Made by a program: the position numbers and the translations under genes | Shown here: one piece after another, positions 13,253-21,673 of the stretch | Position numbering within the stretch: position 1 is the first letter of the stretch | How the letters are laid out: every line of letters begins with the position of its first letter | The notes under the pieces: model-generated | What the model was told of the DNA's origin: nothing | The model's input: only the letters and a program-made list of their open reading frames with translations | The model's database searches: none | Source of the DNA: Actinomycetota bacterium | Lineage (GTDB): Bacteria; Actinomycetota; Thermoleophilia; Gaiellales; Gaiellaceae | DNA: 27,155 nt | Reading direction: 5' to 3' | Assembly (NCBI GenBank): GCA_005885085.1 | Contig: VAXY01000002.1 | Coordinates: 1 to 27,155, forward strand

Positions 13253-14697
13253 GACCGCCCGTCTCGTCCAAGCAATTCGTCCGCCGACGGCGGCCCCCAG
13301 GTCCCGGCCGGATAGTTCGGGAACGCCGGCCGGTCGCGCGCCCACGCGGCGACGATCGCGTCGACGAGCGACCACTGCTCCTCGACCTCGTCGATGCGGG
13401 TGAACAGCGTCGCGTCGCCGAGCATCGCGTCGAGGATCAGCCGCTCGTACGCCTCCGGCAGCCCAGTGCGAAAGGCACCCCCGTAGAGGAAGTCCATCGC
13501 GAGCGACATCCCCTCGTTCGGCTGCACGTGGATCAGCAGCACGTTCGGCCGCAGCGCCTCGGCCGCCACCTCCTCGAACGGCGGATGAGGAGCACGCTTG
13601 AACTGGATCGCGATCGTCGTCTCCCGCCGCGCCAGCCGCTTGCCCATCCGCACGTAGAACGGCGTGTCGGCCCACCGCCAGTTGTCGACGTAGAGCTTCG
13701 CCGCGACGTAGGTCTCCATCATCGACCGCGGATCGACACCCTCCTCCTCGCGGTAGCCGGCGACCTCCTCGCCCTCGACGAAGCCGCGCCCGTATTGCCC
13801 GCGCACGACCGACTTCGGGCCGGGGGTATGCATGGCGCGCAGGACCTTGACCTTCTCGTTGCGCACGGAGTCGGCGGTGAAGTCGATCGGCGGCTCCATC
13901 GCCGTGATCGCGAGCAGCTGCAGGAGGTGGTTCTGGAAGATGTCGCGGATCGCGCCCGCCTGCTCGTAGTAGCCCGCGCGGTTCTCGATCCCGATCGACT
14001 CGGCGACTGTGATCTGAACGTGGTCGACGAACTGGCGGTTCCAGATCGGCTCGAAGATCCCGTTCGCGAACCGCAGCGCGAGCATGTTCTGGACCGTCTC
14101 CTTGCCGAGGTAGTGGTCGATGCGGAAGACCTCGTTCTCCTCGAAGTGCTCCTCGATCGCGCTGTTCAGCTCGCGCGCGGACTCGAGATCGCGGCCGAAC
14201 GGCTTCTCCACGATCAGTCGGGTCCACCCTTCCGTGCCGCGCCGCTTCCCGAGCGCGCGCACGACGGTGCCGAAGACGGACGGCGGGATGGCGAGGTAGT
14301 AGACGCGGTTGCCGCCCGTGCTGTGCTCCGCGTCCAGCTCGTTCAACACGTTGACCAGGCGGTCTTCACCGGCCTCGTCCGCAAAGTCCGTCGCGACATA
14401 GCGCATCCCGTCGGCGAGCGTCTCCCAGACGTCGTCGCGGAACTCGTCGCGCCCGTGCTGCTGCACCGCCTCCTTCATCCGCTCGCGGAACTCGTCGTCA
14501 GTCTCCTCGCTGCGCGCGACGCCGACGACGGCGAAACGCTCGGGGAGCAGCCTGCGGAAGGCGAGCGAATACAGCGCCGGGAAGAGCTTCCGCTGGGTCA
14601 GGTCGCCGGAGGCGCCGAAGATGACGAGGATGCAGGGATCCGGCGTGCGCCGCAGCTGCAGTCCTTCCAGCAGCGGGTTCTCTTGCGTTGTCGCCAC
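13237..14697 (-). CDS. zwf: Glucose-6-phosphate 1-dehydrogenase
   Basis: 486 residues, the usual length. The dinucleotide fold begins with VIFGASGDLTQRKL. Arg in VGVARSEE is at the place that binds the NADP 2'-phosphate. The substrate motif RIDHYLGKE lies around residues 192-200 (His195 the expected catalytic base), preceded by IVEKPFGRDL. It converts glucose-6-phosphate to 6-phosphogluconolactone, the entry step of the oxidative pentose phosphate pathway. No 6-phosphogluconolactonase gene is seen in the window. GTG 14697 starts 1 nt after the gnd stop and gives MATTQENPLL. The next in-frame upstream starts would run into gnd. Confidence 0.96.
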   Translation of the reverse strand: MATTQENPLLEGLQLRRTPDPCILVIFGASGDLTQRKLFPALYSLAFRRLLPERFAVVGVARSEETDDEFRERMKEAVQQHGRDEFRDDVWETLADGMRYVATDFADEAGEDRLVNVLNELDAEHSTGGNRVYYLAIPPSVFGTVVRALGKRRGTEGWTRLIVEKPFGRDLESARELNSAIEEHFEENEVFRIDHYLGKETVQNMLALRFANGIFEPIWNRQFVDHVQITVAESIGIENRAGYYEQAGAIRDIFQNHLLQLLAITAMEPPIDFTADSVRNEKVKVLRAMHTPGPKSVVRGQYGRGFVEGEEVAGYREEEGVDPRSMMETYVAAKLYVDNWRWADTPFYVRMGKRLARRETTIAIQFKRAPHPPFEEVAAEALRPNVLLIHVQPNEGMSLAMDFLYGGAFRTGLPEAYERLILDAMLGDATLFTRIDEVEEQWSLVDAIVAAWARDRPAFPNYPAGTWGPPSADELLGRDGRSWRRH

Positions 14698-14698
14698 G

Positions 14699-15601
14699 CT
14701 ACCGGGGGTCGTCGCCGGCCTTCGCCTTTTGCAGCGCGCGCACCGCATGGCCGCCGAACTGCTGCCGCAGCGCGGCCGCCACCTTCGCCGAGAACTTGAT
14801 CTCGTCCCGCGACTGGAAGCGGGCGAACAGCGACGCGGAGATCACGGGCGCCGGCACGTTCTCGTTGATCGCCTCGTTGATCGTCCAGCGACCTTCGCCG
14901 GAATCCTCGACATAGGGCGCAATGTCGTCGAGCTTCGAGCCGTGCTGCTCGAAGGCCGCGTGCAGGAGCTCCAGCAGCCACGAGCGCACGACCGAACCGT
15001 TCCGCCAGATGCCCGAGATCTGGTGCGGATCGAGATCGAACTCCGAGTGCTCCATGATCTCGAACCCCTCTGCGTACGACTGCATCAGCCCGTACTCGAT
15101 CCCGTTGTGCACCATCTTCACGAAGTGCCCCGCGCCGGACGCGCCGACGTGCGCGTAGCCCTCATCCGGTGCGAGCGTCTCGAAGATCGGCTCGAGCCGC
15201 TGCACGGGCTCCTCTTCGCCGCCGACCATCAGGCAGAAGCCGACCTCGAGGCCCCAGATCCCGCCCGACACGCCGGCGTCGACGAAGTGAAGCCCGCGTT
15301 TCTGCGCCTCGCCGTGACGGCGCTGCGAGTCGCGGAAGTTCGAGTTGCCGCCGTCGACGATCGTGTCGCCCTGCTCAGCAAGGTCGAGCAACTCCTGGAA
15401 GACGTCCTCGGTGATCTTGCCCGCGGGGATCATCAGCCAGAACGCACGCGGCGCCGTGAGCTGATCCTTCAGCTCCGCGAGCGACGCCGCGGTGCGGGCC
15501 TCGACGTTGGGGTCGTACGTCTGCACCTCGTGGCCGCCCTCGCGCAGACGCTCCGTCATCCCGGAGCCCATCCGGCCGAGGCCGATCATCCCGAGCTGCA
15601 T
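14699..15601 (-). CDS. gnd: 6-phosphogluconate dehydrogenase (decarboxylating), short NAD-type
   Basis: 300 residues, the length of the short single-repeat form. The Rossmann motif is LGMIGLGRMGSGM, and strand 2 ends in YDPN; an Asp there favours NAD over NADP. Conserved 6PGDH signatures follow: IVDGGNSNFRDS, FVDAGVSGGIWG, ASGAGHFVKMVHNGIEYGLM with the catalytic Lys, and GEGRWTINEAIN. It oxidises 6-phosphogluconate to ribulose-5-phosphate and CO2. ATG 15601 overlaps the pgi stop as TGATG, so it is translated with the upstream genes. It also serves gluconate entering through the FGGY kinase encoded at 20318-21658. Confidence 0.94.
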   Translation of the reverse strand: MQLGMIGLGRMGSGMTERLREGGHEVQTYDPNVEARTAASLAELKDQLTAPRAFWLMIPAGKITEDVFQELLDLAEQGDTIVDGGNSNFRDSQRRHGEAQKRGLHFVDAGVSGGIWGLEVGFCLMVGGEEEPVQRLEPIFETLAPDEGYAHVGASGAGHFVKMVHNGIEYGLMQSYAEGFEIMEHSEFDLDPHQISGIWRNGSVVRSWLLELLHAAFEQHGSKLDDIAPYVEDSGEGRWTINEAINENVPAPVISASLFARFQSRDEIKFSAKVAAALRQQFGGHAVRALQKAKAGDDPR

Positions 15602-16947
15602 CAGATTCGCACCCGCACGATCTTGCGCCCGAGCTGCTTCAGCGAGCGGAAGTCGCCTTCGGCCTGCGCCCGGATCAGCCGGCCGAAACCGAACTCTTGG
15701 CCCGGAATCGGAGTCTCGTCGCCGGTGTCGTCGACGACCTGAACGAAGAGGCCGGTCGGCGGCCCGCCCTTGTGGAGCTGCCCGGTGGAGTGGAGATAGC
15801 GCGGGCCGAGGCCGTGCGTCACGACGCAGCCGGTCTCGTGCGCACGCGCGATCAGCGGCTCCAGCTCCCCCTCGCGCGCTGGATCGATGAACGCCTGGAT
15901 CGCGACGTAATGCGGCGGCTCGGCCCCGGCCAGCAGCTCGTCGAGCGAGCCTTCGGGTTTGAGCGCCGGATCGTCGCCGGAGGCGAGCACCTCCTTCGTC
16001 TTGTCCTTCGCCGCCTGCACGTTCGGCTGGTCGAACGGATTGATCTGCAGGATCGAGCCGGCGATCGCGACCGCGAACTCCCAGCGGAAGAACTCGGCGC
16101 CGATGTCGAACATGTCGGTGAGCTCGACCTCCGCGCCCTGCCGGTCCGGGCCGTCGGGCGGTTCGCCCGGCGCCGGCACGAGGCCTCTGCCCTGCTTGCC
16201 CGTCGATTCTGCGATCAGCTGCTCCGCCCAGAGGCCGAACCGTCCTTGCGTCTCGCCGATGCAGACCTTGTCGCGCCCGTCGCGCCAGGCCTCGCCGAGC
16301 TGGAGGCCGAGCTGCAGCCCCGGGCTCGACTCGCCGCGGCACGCCTCGGCCATCCGCACCGCATTCGCCAGCACCCGCGACAGGTCGATTCCCATCAGCG
16401 CAGCCGGAACGAGGCCGAACGGCGAGAGCGCGGAGTAGCGCCCGCCGATCGTGGGCTCGCCGGCGAACACGCGCATGCCGCGGGAGCCCGCCACCTGCTC
16501 GAGCTCCGAGCCCGGATCCGTGACGGCGACGAACTGCTCGCCTTTGCCGCCCGTGCGTTCCCAGAAATAGTCGAAGTGGGAGCGCGTCTCGAGGGTCGTG
16601 CCGGACTTCGACGAGACGACGAACATCGTCTGCTCGAGGTCGACGAAGTGCTCCGCGTGGCGAATCATCGCCGGATGGGTCGTGTCGAGCACGTGCAGGC
16701 CCTTGACGCCAAACGTCCGCTTCAGCACCTCAGGGGCGAGCGACTACCCCCCCATGCCGAGCAGGACGAACGTCTGGAAGCGCGTTCGCGCGTCGCCGGC
16801 GAACTCGTCCAGCTCGCCGATCCGCTCCTGCATCCGCTTGGGCTCGTCGAGCCACCCCAGCCACTTGTCCTCGTCGGCACCAGTCCAGACGGTCGCGTCC
16901 CGGCCCCAGACACGCTCGACGAGCTCTTGTTGGGAGACGACCGCCAT
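15601..16947 (-). pseudogene. pgi: Glucose-6-phosphate isomerase gene interrupted by an in-frame TAG
   Basis: ATG 16947 opens a frame of 67 codons ending FVLLGMGG, then TAG (16746-16744), then SLAPEVLKRTFG in the same frame through to TGA 15601. Intact homologues read GGSSLAPE, so one serine codon (TCG) appears changed to TAG. The rest is complete: VVSSKSGTTLETRSHF is the isomerase signature, GKQGRGLVPAPGE and GPRYLHSTGQLHKGGPP carry active-site residues. Full length would be about 447 residues, of the type often fused to transaldolase. Reinitiation at GTG 16728 is conceivable but would remove the N-terminus and part of the sugar-phosphate site. TAG is a normal stop elsewhere in the window. 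Either a nonsense mutation or a base-call error. It interconverts glucose-6-phosphate and fructose-6-phosphate when intact. Confidence 0.85.
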
Positions 16948-18033
16948 CAGGCGTGCGCCAACTCCCCGCGCTTCGCCTTGATCCCGTCCATCAGCTCGTC
17001 GAACGAGTCGGAGAACTTCTGCACGCCCTCACGCTCGAGCGTGTCGACGACGCCGTCGTAGTCGACTCCGGCCTCGCGCAGGTCGTCGAAGAGCTTGTGC
17101 GCGGCGTCGACGTCCTTGGTCAGCGTCTCGGCGACGTTACCGTGGTCCTGGAACGCCTCGAGCGTCTCCTCCGGCATCGTGTTCACCGTCTCGGGCCCGA
17201 TCAGCTCCTCGACGTACAGCACGTCGCGGTAGTCCGGGTTCTTCGTCGACGTCGACGCCCAGAGGCAGCGCTGCTTCGTCGCGCCCTTCTGCGCGAGCAG
17301 ATCCCAGCGCGGGCCCGCGAACGTCTCCAGGTAGTTCTGGTATGCGATCTTCGCGTTCGCGATCCCGAGCTTGCCCTTCAGCTGCGCTGCGTCGCCGCCG
17401 ATCGCGTCGAGCCGCTTGTCCGTTTCCGTGTCGACGCGGGAGACGAAGAAGCTCGCGACGGAGTGCACGGTGGCGGGATCGCCGCCGCCGTCCACCAGCC
17501 GTTCGAGCCCGCGGATGTACGACTCCATTACCGCCTTGTGCCGCTCGAGAGAGAAGATCAGCGTCACGTTGATGTTCCGGCCAGAGGCGCGGCTCCGTGG
17601 CGGGAATCTTGACGTAGAGATTCGGCCGCTCGATCCACTCGTGCAGGCGCCGCGCCTCCGCGACGGTTGCGTCACGCTCGTACGCGAGCGTGGGATCCAC
17701 CTCCCACGAGACGTAGCCGTCGAGACCGCCTCCCTCGTCCCAGACCTTGCGGAGGAGGTCGCACGCGTCGGCGATGTCGTGCGACGACAGCTGCAGGAAG
17801 ATCTCCTTCGGGTCGGTTTCGCCGGTCTCCAGGATCTCCTTCAGCTGCTCGTCGTAGCGGTTGCCCTGCGAGATCGCCTTCTGGAAGATGGTCGGGTTGG
17901 AGGTGACGCCGACAACGGCGTCGTCCTTCATCTTCCGCTCGAGCTCGCCGGTCTGGAGCAGGTCGCGCGAGAGGTAGTCGATCCAGACGCTCTGGCCGAG
18001 CGCGGACAGCTTGTGCAGGTTCGATTCAGGCAT
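16947..18033 (-). pseudogene. tal: Transaldolase gene with a frameshifting deletion
   Basis: ATG 18033 starts a normal TalA-type transaldolase: VWIDYLSRDLL, VVGVTSNPTIFQKAI, YVSWEVDPTLAYE, and NLYVKIPAT with Schiff-base Lys142. After ATEP (about 17592) the frame shifts. The protein resumes in another frame with GRNINVTLIFSLERH (from 17582) and runs normally through SRVDTETDKRL and CLWASTSTKNPDY to TGA 16947. Family members have about 13 residues between KIPAT and the Gly, here 13 nt, so about 26 nt appear to be missing. The overlap with rpiB is 8 bp and the stop overlaps pgi as TGATG. It would exchange dihydroxyacetone units between sugar phosphates. As written, the first frame would make a scrambled protein. 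Confidence 0.85.
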
Positions 18034-18478
18034 TGGTCATCGCCCTTTCAAGGTCTTCGATCTTCTTCAGTCGTTTCACATAACGATCGCCACCGTCGAA
18101 ACGTGCCTCGAGAAAGATGGCGATCAGGTCTCGTGCCAGCGACGGGCCGATCACCTCCGAGCCGAGGCACAGCACGTTCATGTCGTCGTGTTCCACGCCC
18201 TGGTGCGCGGAGTAGACGTCGTGGCAGATCGCGGCGCGAATACCGGGGAGCTTGCAGGCGGCGACCGAGGCGCCTACGCCCGAGCCGCAGACGAGCACAC
18301 CGCGCTCGGCGTCGCCGCCGAGAATCGTCTCGCCGATCTCGCGCGACTTGTCGGGATAGTCGATCCGCACGGCGTCGGAGTTCGTCCCGAGATCGACGAC
18401 GTCGTGCCCTGCCAGCGCCTCGAGGACGGCGGCGCGCAGGTGGACGCCGCGGTGGTCGAAGGCGACCGCGACTCTCAT
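18026..18478 (-). CDS. rpiB: Ribose-5-phosphate isomerase B
   Basis: 150 residues, the normal RpiB length. It begins MRVAVAFDHRGVHLR. The active-site Cys is in VLVCGSGVGASVAACK, followed by GIRAAICHDVYSAHQ and NVLCLGSEVIGPSLA. It interconverts ribose-5-phosphate and ribulose-5-phosphate in the cytoplasm. It is the first gene of the operon that runs through tal, pgi, gnd, zwf and opcA. ATG 18478 has TACGGT 6 nt upstream, so the transcript is probably leaderless. tkt is divergent with 28 bp between starts. Confidence 0.94.
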   Translation of the reverse strand: MRVAVAFDHRGVHLRAAVLEALAGHDVVDLGTNSDAVRIDYPDKSREIGETILGGDAERGVLVCGSGVGASVAACKLPGIRAAICHDVYSAHQGVEHDDMNVLCLGSEVIGPSLARDLIAIFLEARFDGGDRYVKRLKKIEDLERAMTNA

Positions 18479-18484
18479 AGCTGG

Positions 18485-18490
18485 ACCGTA
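18485..18490 (-). promoter_or_regulatory. Candidate -10 box TACGGT of the rpiB operon
   Basis: On the minus strand TACGGT lies 6 nt before ATG 18478. It is the only promoter-like site for the tightly overlapping operon from rpiB to the acetyltransferase fragment, about 7.6 kb. No -35 box is clear. Confidence 0.45.
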
Positions 18491-18492
18491 CC

Positions 18493-18498
18493 TAGAAT
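18493..18498 (+). promoter_or_regulatory. Candidate -10 box TAGAAT of tkt
   Basis: TAGAAT lies 8 nt before ATG 18507, implying a leaderless or nearly leaderless transcript. It is 2 bp from the rpiB -10 box on the other strand, so the two promoters cannot be occupied at once. Confidence 0.45.
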
Positions 18499-18506
18499 GA
18501 CTCGGG

Positions 18507-20351
18507 ATGGAGGCAAACGAGCTCCGGGAACTCGGACAGCAGTTCCGCGTCGACTCGATCCGCTGCGCAGCCGCCGCGAAGTCCGGGCATCCCACGTCGG
18601 GGATGTCGGCCGCCGACCTGATGGCGGTGCTCGTCGCGAACCACTACCGCTACGACTTCGGCGACCCGAAGCGCGCCGAGAACGACCGCCTCATCTTCTC
18701 CAAGGGCCACGCGTCGACACTGCTGTACGCGATCTTCCGCGCGGCCGGGGCGATCACGGACGAGGACCTCCTCGAGTACCGCCAGTTCGGCAGCATCCTC
18801 GAGGGCCACCCGACGCCGCGCATTCCGTGGGTCGACGTCGCCACCGGGTCGCTCGGACAGGGCTTGCCGATCGGCGTCGGAATGGCGATCGCGGCGAAGC
18901 ACCTCGACCGGCTGCCGTCGCGGGTGTGGGTCCTTTGCGGCGACAGCGAGTCGGCCGAGGGCTCGATGTGGGAGGCGTTCGAGCATGCGGCGCACTACGA
19001 GCTCGACAACCTGACGGCCATCCTCGACGTCAACCGCCTCGGACAGCGCGGCGAGACGATGGTCGGCTGGGATCTCGACATCTACCGCGACCGCGCCCAC
19101 GCATTCGGCTGGGAGACGATCGAGATCGACGGCCACGACGTCGAGGCGATCGATCGTGCGTACACGGAGGCTGGCGGCACCACGGGCAAGCCGACCGTCG
19201 TGATCGCCCGCACGATCAAGGGCAAAGGCGTCAAGGCGGTCGAGAACCAGCCCGGCTGGCACGGCAAGGCCCTCGACAACCCCGACGAGTCGATCGCGGA
19301 GCTCGGCGGACTCCGCAACATCCACGTCGACGTCGCGAAGCCCGAGCCGGCCGAAGCGCACACGTTCCCGAGCGGAACGCTCGAGTTGCCCCGCTACGAC
19401 GTCGGGGACGAGGTCGCGACGCGGAAGGCGTACGGCGAGGCGCTCGCCGCCTTGGGTGCCGCGCGCGGCGACGTCGTCGCGCTCGACGGCGAGGTCAGCA
19501 ACTCGACGTTCGCGGAGATCTTCGGCAAGGCGCACCCGGAGCGGTACTTCGAGATGTACATCGCCGAGCAGCAGCTGCTCGCGGCCGCCGTCGGCCTGCA
19601 GGCGAGAGGCTGGAACCCCTTCGCCTCGACGTTCGCAGCGTTCTTCTCGCGCGCCTACGACTTCATCCGCATGGCCGCGATCAGCAGGGCCAACCTGAGG
19701 CTCGCCGGCTCACACGCCGGGGTGTCAATCGGCGAGGACGGGCCGTCGCAGATGGCGCTCGAGGACATCGCCTCGCTCCGCGCCGTCCACTCGAGCGTCG
19801 TGCTCCACCCGTGCGACGCGAACCAGACGGCGAAGCTCGTCGCCGCGATGGCTGACACCGAAGGGATCGCCTTCCTGCGCACCCTGCGACCCAACACGCC
19901 TGTGATCTACGACGCCGACGAGGAGTTCGGTGTCGGCGGCAGCCGCGTGATCCGGTCGTCGGAAGACGACGACGTAACAATCGTCGGCGCCGGCGTGACC
20001 GTGCACGAAGCGCTCAAGGCGGGCGATGCACTCGAGGAGGACGGGATCACCGCGCGCGTGATCGACGCCTACTCGATCAAGCCGATCGACGCGGCGACGC
20101 TGCAGGCGGCCGCGGAGGCAACCGGCCGCATCGTCACGGTCGAGGATCACTTCCCGGAGGGAGGCCTCGGCGACGCCGTGCTCGCCGCGCTCGCCGAGAA
20201 CGACGAGCGGGCCCGGGTCGTCAAGCTGGCGGTCACCGACATGCCGCACTCCGGCAAGCCGGAGGAGCTGCTCAGCGCCTACGGGATCGATGCCGAGCAC
20301 ATCGCGGCCGCCGTGCGTCAGCTGGTCCACGCGGCCGTCGCCGCGTCGTAG
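18507..20351 (+). CDS. tkt: Transketolase
   Basis: 614 residues. The N-terminal thiamine diphosphate domain has SGHPTSGMSAADLMAVL, FSKGHAS, EGHPTPRIPWVDVATGSLGQG and CGDSESAEGS...DVNRLGQ. The pyrimidine domain has YIAEQQLLAAAVGLQARG with the catalytic Glu, and a C-terminal regulatory domain ends IDAEHIAAAVRQL. The 'GDSE' in place of the common 'GDGE' is, as far as I recall, also found in animal-like transketolases of this class. It moves two-carbon units between pentose and hexose phosphates. Divergent from rpiB. The last 34 bp overlap the convergent FGGY kinase gene. Confidence 0.95.
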   Translation: MEANELRELGQQFRVDSIRCAAAAKSGHPTSGMSAADLMAVLVANHYRYDFGDPKRAENDRLIFSKGHASTLLYAIFRAAGAITDEDLLEYRQFGSILEGHPTPRIPWVDVATGSLGQGLPIGVGMAIAAKHLDRLPSRVWVLCGDSESAEGSMWEAFEHAAHYELDNLTAILDVNRLGQRGETMVGWDLDIYRDRAHAFGWETIEIDGHDVEAIDRAYTEAGGTTGKPTVVIARTIKGKGVKAVENQPGWHGKALDNPDESIAELGGLRNIHVDVAKPEPAEAHTFPSGTLELPRYDVGDEVATRKAYGEALAALGAARGDVVALDGEVSNSTFAEIFGKAHPERYFEMYIAEQQLLAAAVGLQARGWNPFASTFAAFFSRAYDFIRMAAISRANLRLAGSHAGVSIGEDGPSQMALEDIASLRAVHSSVVLHPCDANQTAKLVAAMADTEGIAFLRTLRPNTPVIYDADEEFGVGGSRVIRSSEDDDVTIVGAGVTVHEALKAGDALEEDGITARVIDAYSIKPIDAATLQAAAEATGRIVTVEDHFPEGGLGDAVLAALAENDERARVVKLAVTDMPHSGKPEELLSAYGIDAEHIAAAVRQLVHAAVAAS

Positions 20352-21658
20352 AGCCGGCGTTGCCGCTCACGCGCGGCGCGGTACGCATCCGCACGATCCA
20401 GCCGCGGCTGGACGACACGTGCCACAGGCGCGGGGGGCGGGGTCTCGCCGAGCCGCTCCAGCGCGACGATCGCGGCGCCACGAAGGGAGCCTTCTGCGAC
20501 GCCGGAGACGGTGATCGGCTGGGCGAGCGCGTCCGCCATGATCTGAAGCCAGTCCGGATCCCTCAGCAGCGCACCGCCGGTGGCGACCACTTCCTCGACC
20601 TCCGGCATCAGCTCGGCCACCTCTGCGAAGCGGAAGGCGACACCCTCGAGCGCGGCCTGGCGCAGGTCGAGCGGCGTCGTCTCGAACGTCAGCCCGTTGA
20701 TCACCCCCTTCGCATGTCGGTGCCAGCCGGGGCTCCGCTCGCCACCGAGCAACGCAAGCCATGTGAGTCCGTGCGAAGCGGGATCGCGGTCGGCGAGGGA
20801 GCCGTCCGCGCCGGCGAGCGTCTGGTCGAGCCAGTGGGAGAGGCTGCCGCCGTCGGACAGCGAGCCGCCCTCGACGACCCGCCGGCCGTCGATCCAATGA
20901 AGGAAGAGGCCTTGCCGTGGGTGCGGGCGATCGCTCTCGTACACGGTGCGAAACGCTCCGGAGGTGCCGACCATCAGGGCGGCCTGCCCGCGCGTGACGC
21001 AGCCGGTTCCGAGGTTCGAGCAGGCGCCGTCCAACAGCGCGGGATACCAGCCGTCGACGGCCTCGTCCGAGACCAGCGGCAGCCGCTCCGGGTCGAGACC
21101 GAGCGCCGCGAGCAGCTCCCCGTCCCACGCGCGCGCGTGTAACTCGAAGAGCCCGGTCGCCGATGCCATCGACGTGCTCGCCGGAACGTCGCGGCCGAGC
21201 AGGTCCGCGTAGAGGTAGTCCGGGAACGACACGAACCGCCGTGCAGAGCGGAACAGCTCCGGCTGCTCCGCCGCTAGCCAGGCGAGCTTGGCGGGCCAGT
21301 AGCTCGGGTGGACGTGACACCCCGTGCGCTCATGCACGGCTCCGACGTCGAGCACCCGCGCGAGTTCGTCGGCGGCGGCTGCGGAGCGCGTGTCGCGCCA
21401 GCCGAGGATCGGCGTCAGCGGCCGTCCGCGCTCGTCGAGGGCAAGCAGGCTGTGGCCGAAGCACGAGGCCCCGACAGCGTCGTATGCCTGCTCGGCGACC
21501 GCTTCGTCCATTGCCTCGCGAACGAGCGAGACGACTAGCGCAGGGTCGTTCTCGCCCGGGTACTCACGCCTGGCGGCTTCGTGTTCTTGCGCGTCCGCAC
21601 CGAAGATCTGGGCGCGGACGGAGGAGGTACCGACGTCGACCGCGAGGATCCTCGGCAC
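20318..21658 (-). CDS. gntK: FGGY-family carbohydrate kinase, probable gluconokinase
   Basis: 446 residues. The N-terminal ATPase lobe begins ILAVDVGTSSVRAQIF, with ASCFGHSLLALDERG, PILGWRDTRS and GCHVHPSYWPAKL. DGACSNLGTGC holds the likely catalytic Asp and, with MVGTSGAFRTV, resembles the gluconokinase branch of FGGY kinases. VVATGGALLRDPDWLQIMAD and EGSLRGAAIVALERLG close the second lobe. It would phosphorylate gluconate (or a related sugar acid or sugar) to feed gnd. The pathway context supports gluconate; xylulose is the main alternative. GTG 21658 has TATCGT 6 nt upstream. It converges on and overlaps tkt by 34 bp. Confidence 0.82.
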   Translation of the reverse strand: MPRILAVDVGTSSVRAQIFGADAQEHEAARREYPGENDPALVVSLVREAMDEAVAEQAYDAVGASCFGHSLLALDERGRPLTPILGWRDTRSAAAADELARVLDVGAVHERTGCHVHPSYWPAKLAWLAAEQPELFRSARRFVSFPDYLYADLLGRDVPASTSMASATGLFELHARAWDGELLAALGLDPERLPLVSDEAVDGWYPALLDGACSNLGTGCVTRGQAALMVGTSGAFRTVYESDRPHPRQGLFLHWIDGRRVVEGGSLSDGGSLSHWLDQTLAGADGSLADRDPASHGLTWLALLGGERSPGWHRHAKGVINGLTFETTPLDLRQAALEGVAFRFAEVAELMPEVEEVVATGGALLRDPDWLQIMADALAQPITVSGVAEGSLRGAAIVALERLGETPPPAPVARVVQPRLDRADAYRAARERQRRLYDAATAAWTS

Positions 21659-21664
21659 GCGGGG

Positions 21665-21670
21665 ACGATA
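21665..21670 (-). promoter_or_regulatory. Candidate -10 box TATCGT of the FGGY kinase gene
   Basis: On the minus strand TATCGT lies 6 nt before GTG 21658, within the 15-bp gap after the upstream histidine kinase stop. It suggests that the sugar kinase has its own leaderless transcript despite the short gap. Confidence 0.45.
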
Positions 21671-21673
21671 GCG

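Noticed and set aside
16728..16947. TAG in pgi as a recoded sense codon or programmed read-through
   Set aside because: TAG ends ctaC, ctaD, the amidase, gnd and tkt in this window, and no special context was seen around the codon.
17583..17598. Programmed ribosomal frameshift in tal
   Set aside because: No slippery heptamer is present, and about nine residues of a conserved region would still be missing after a shift.
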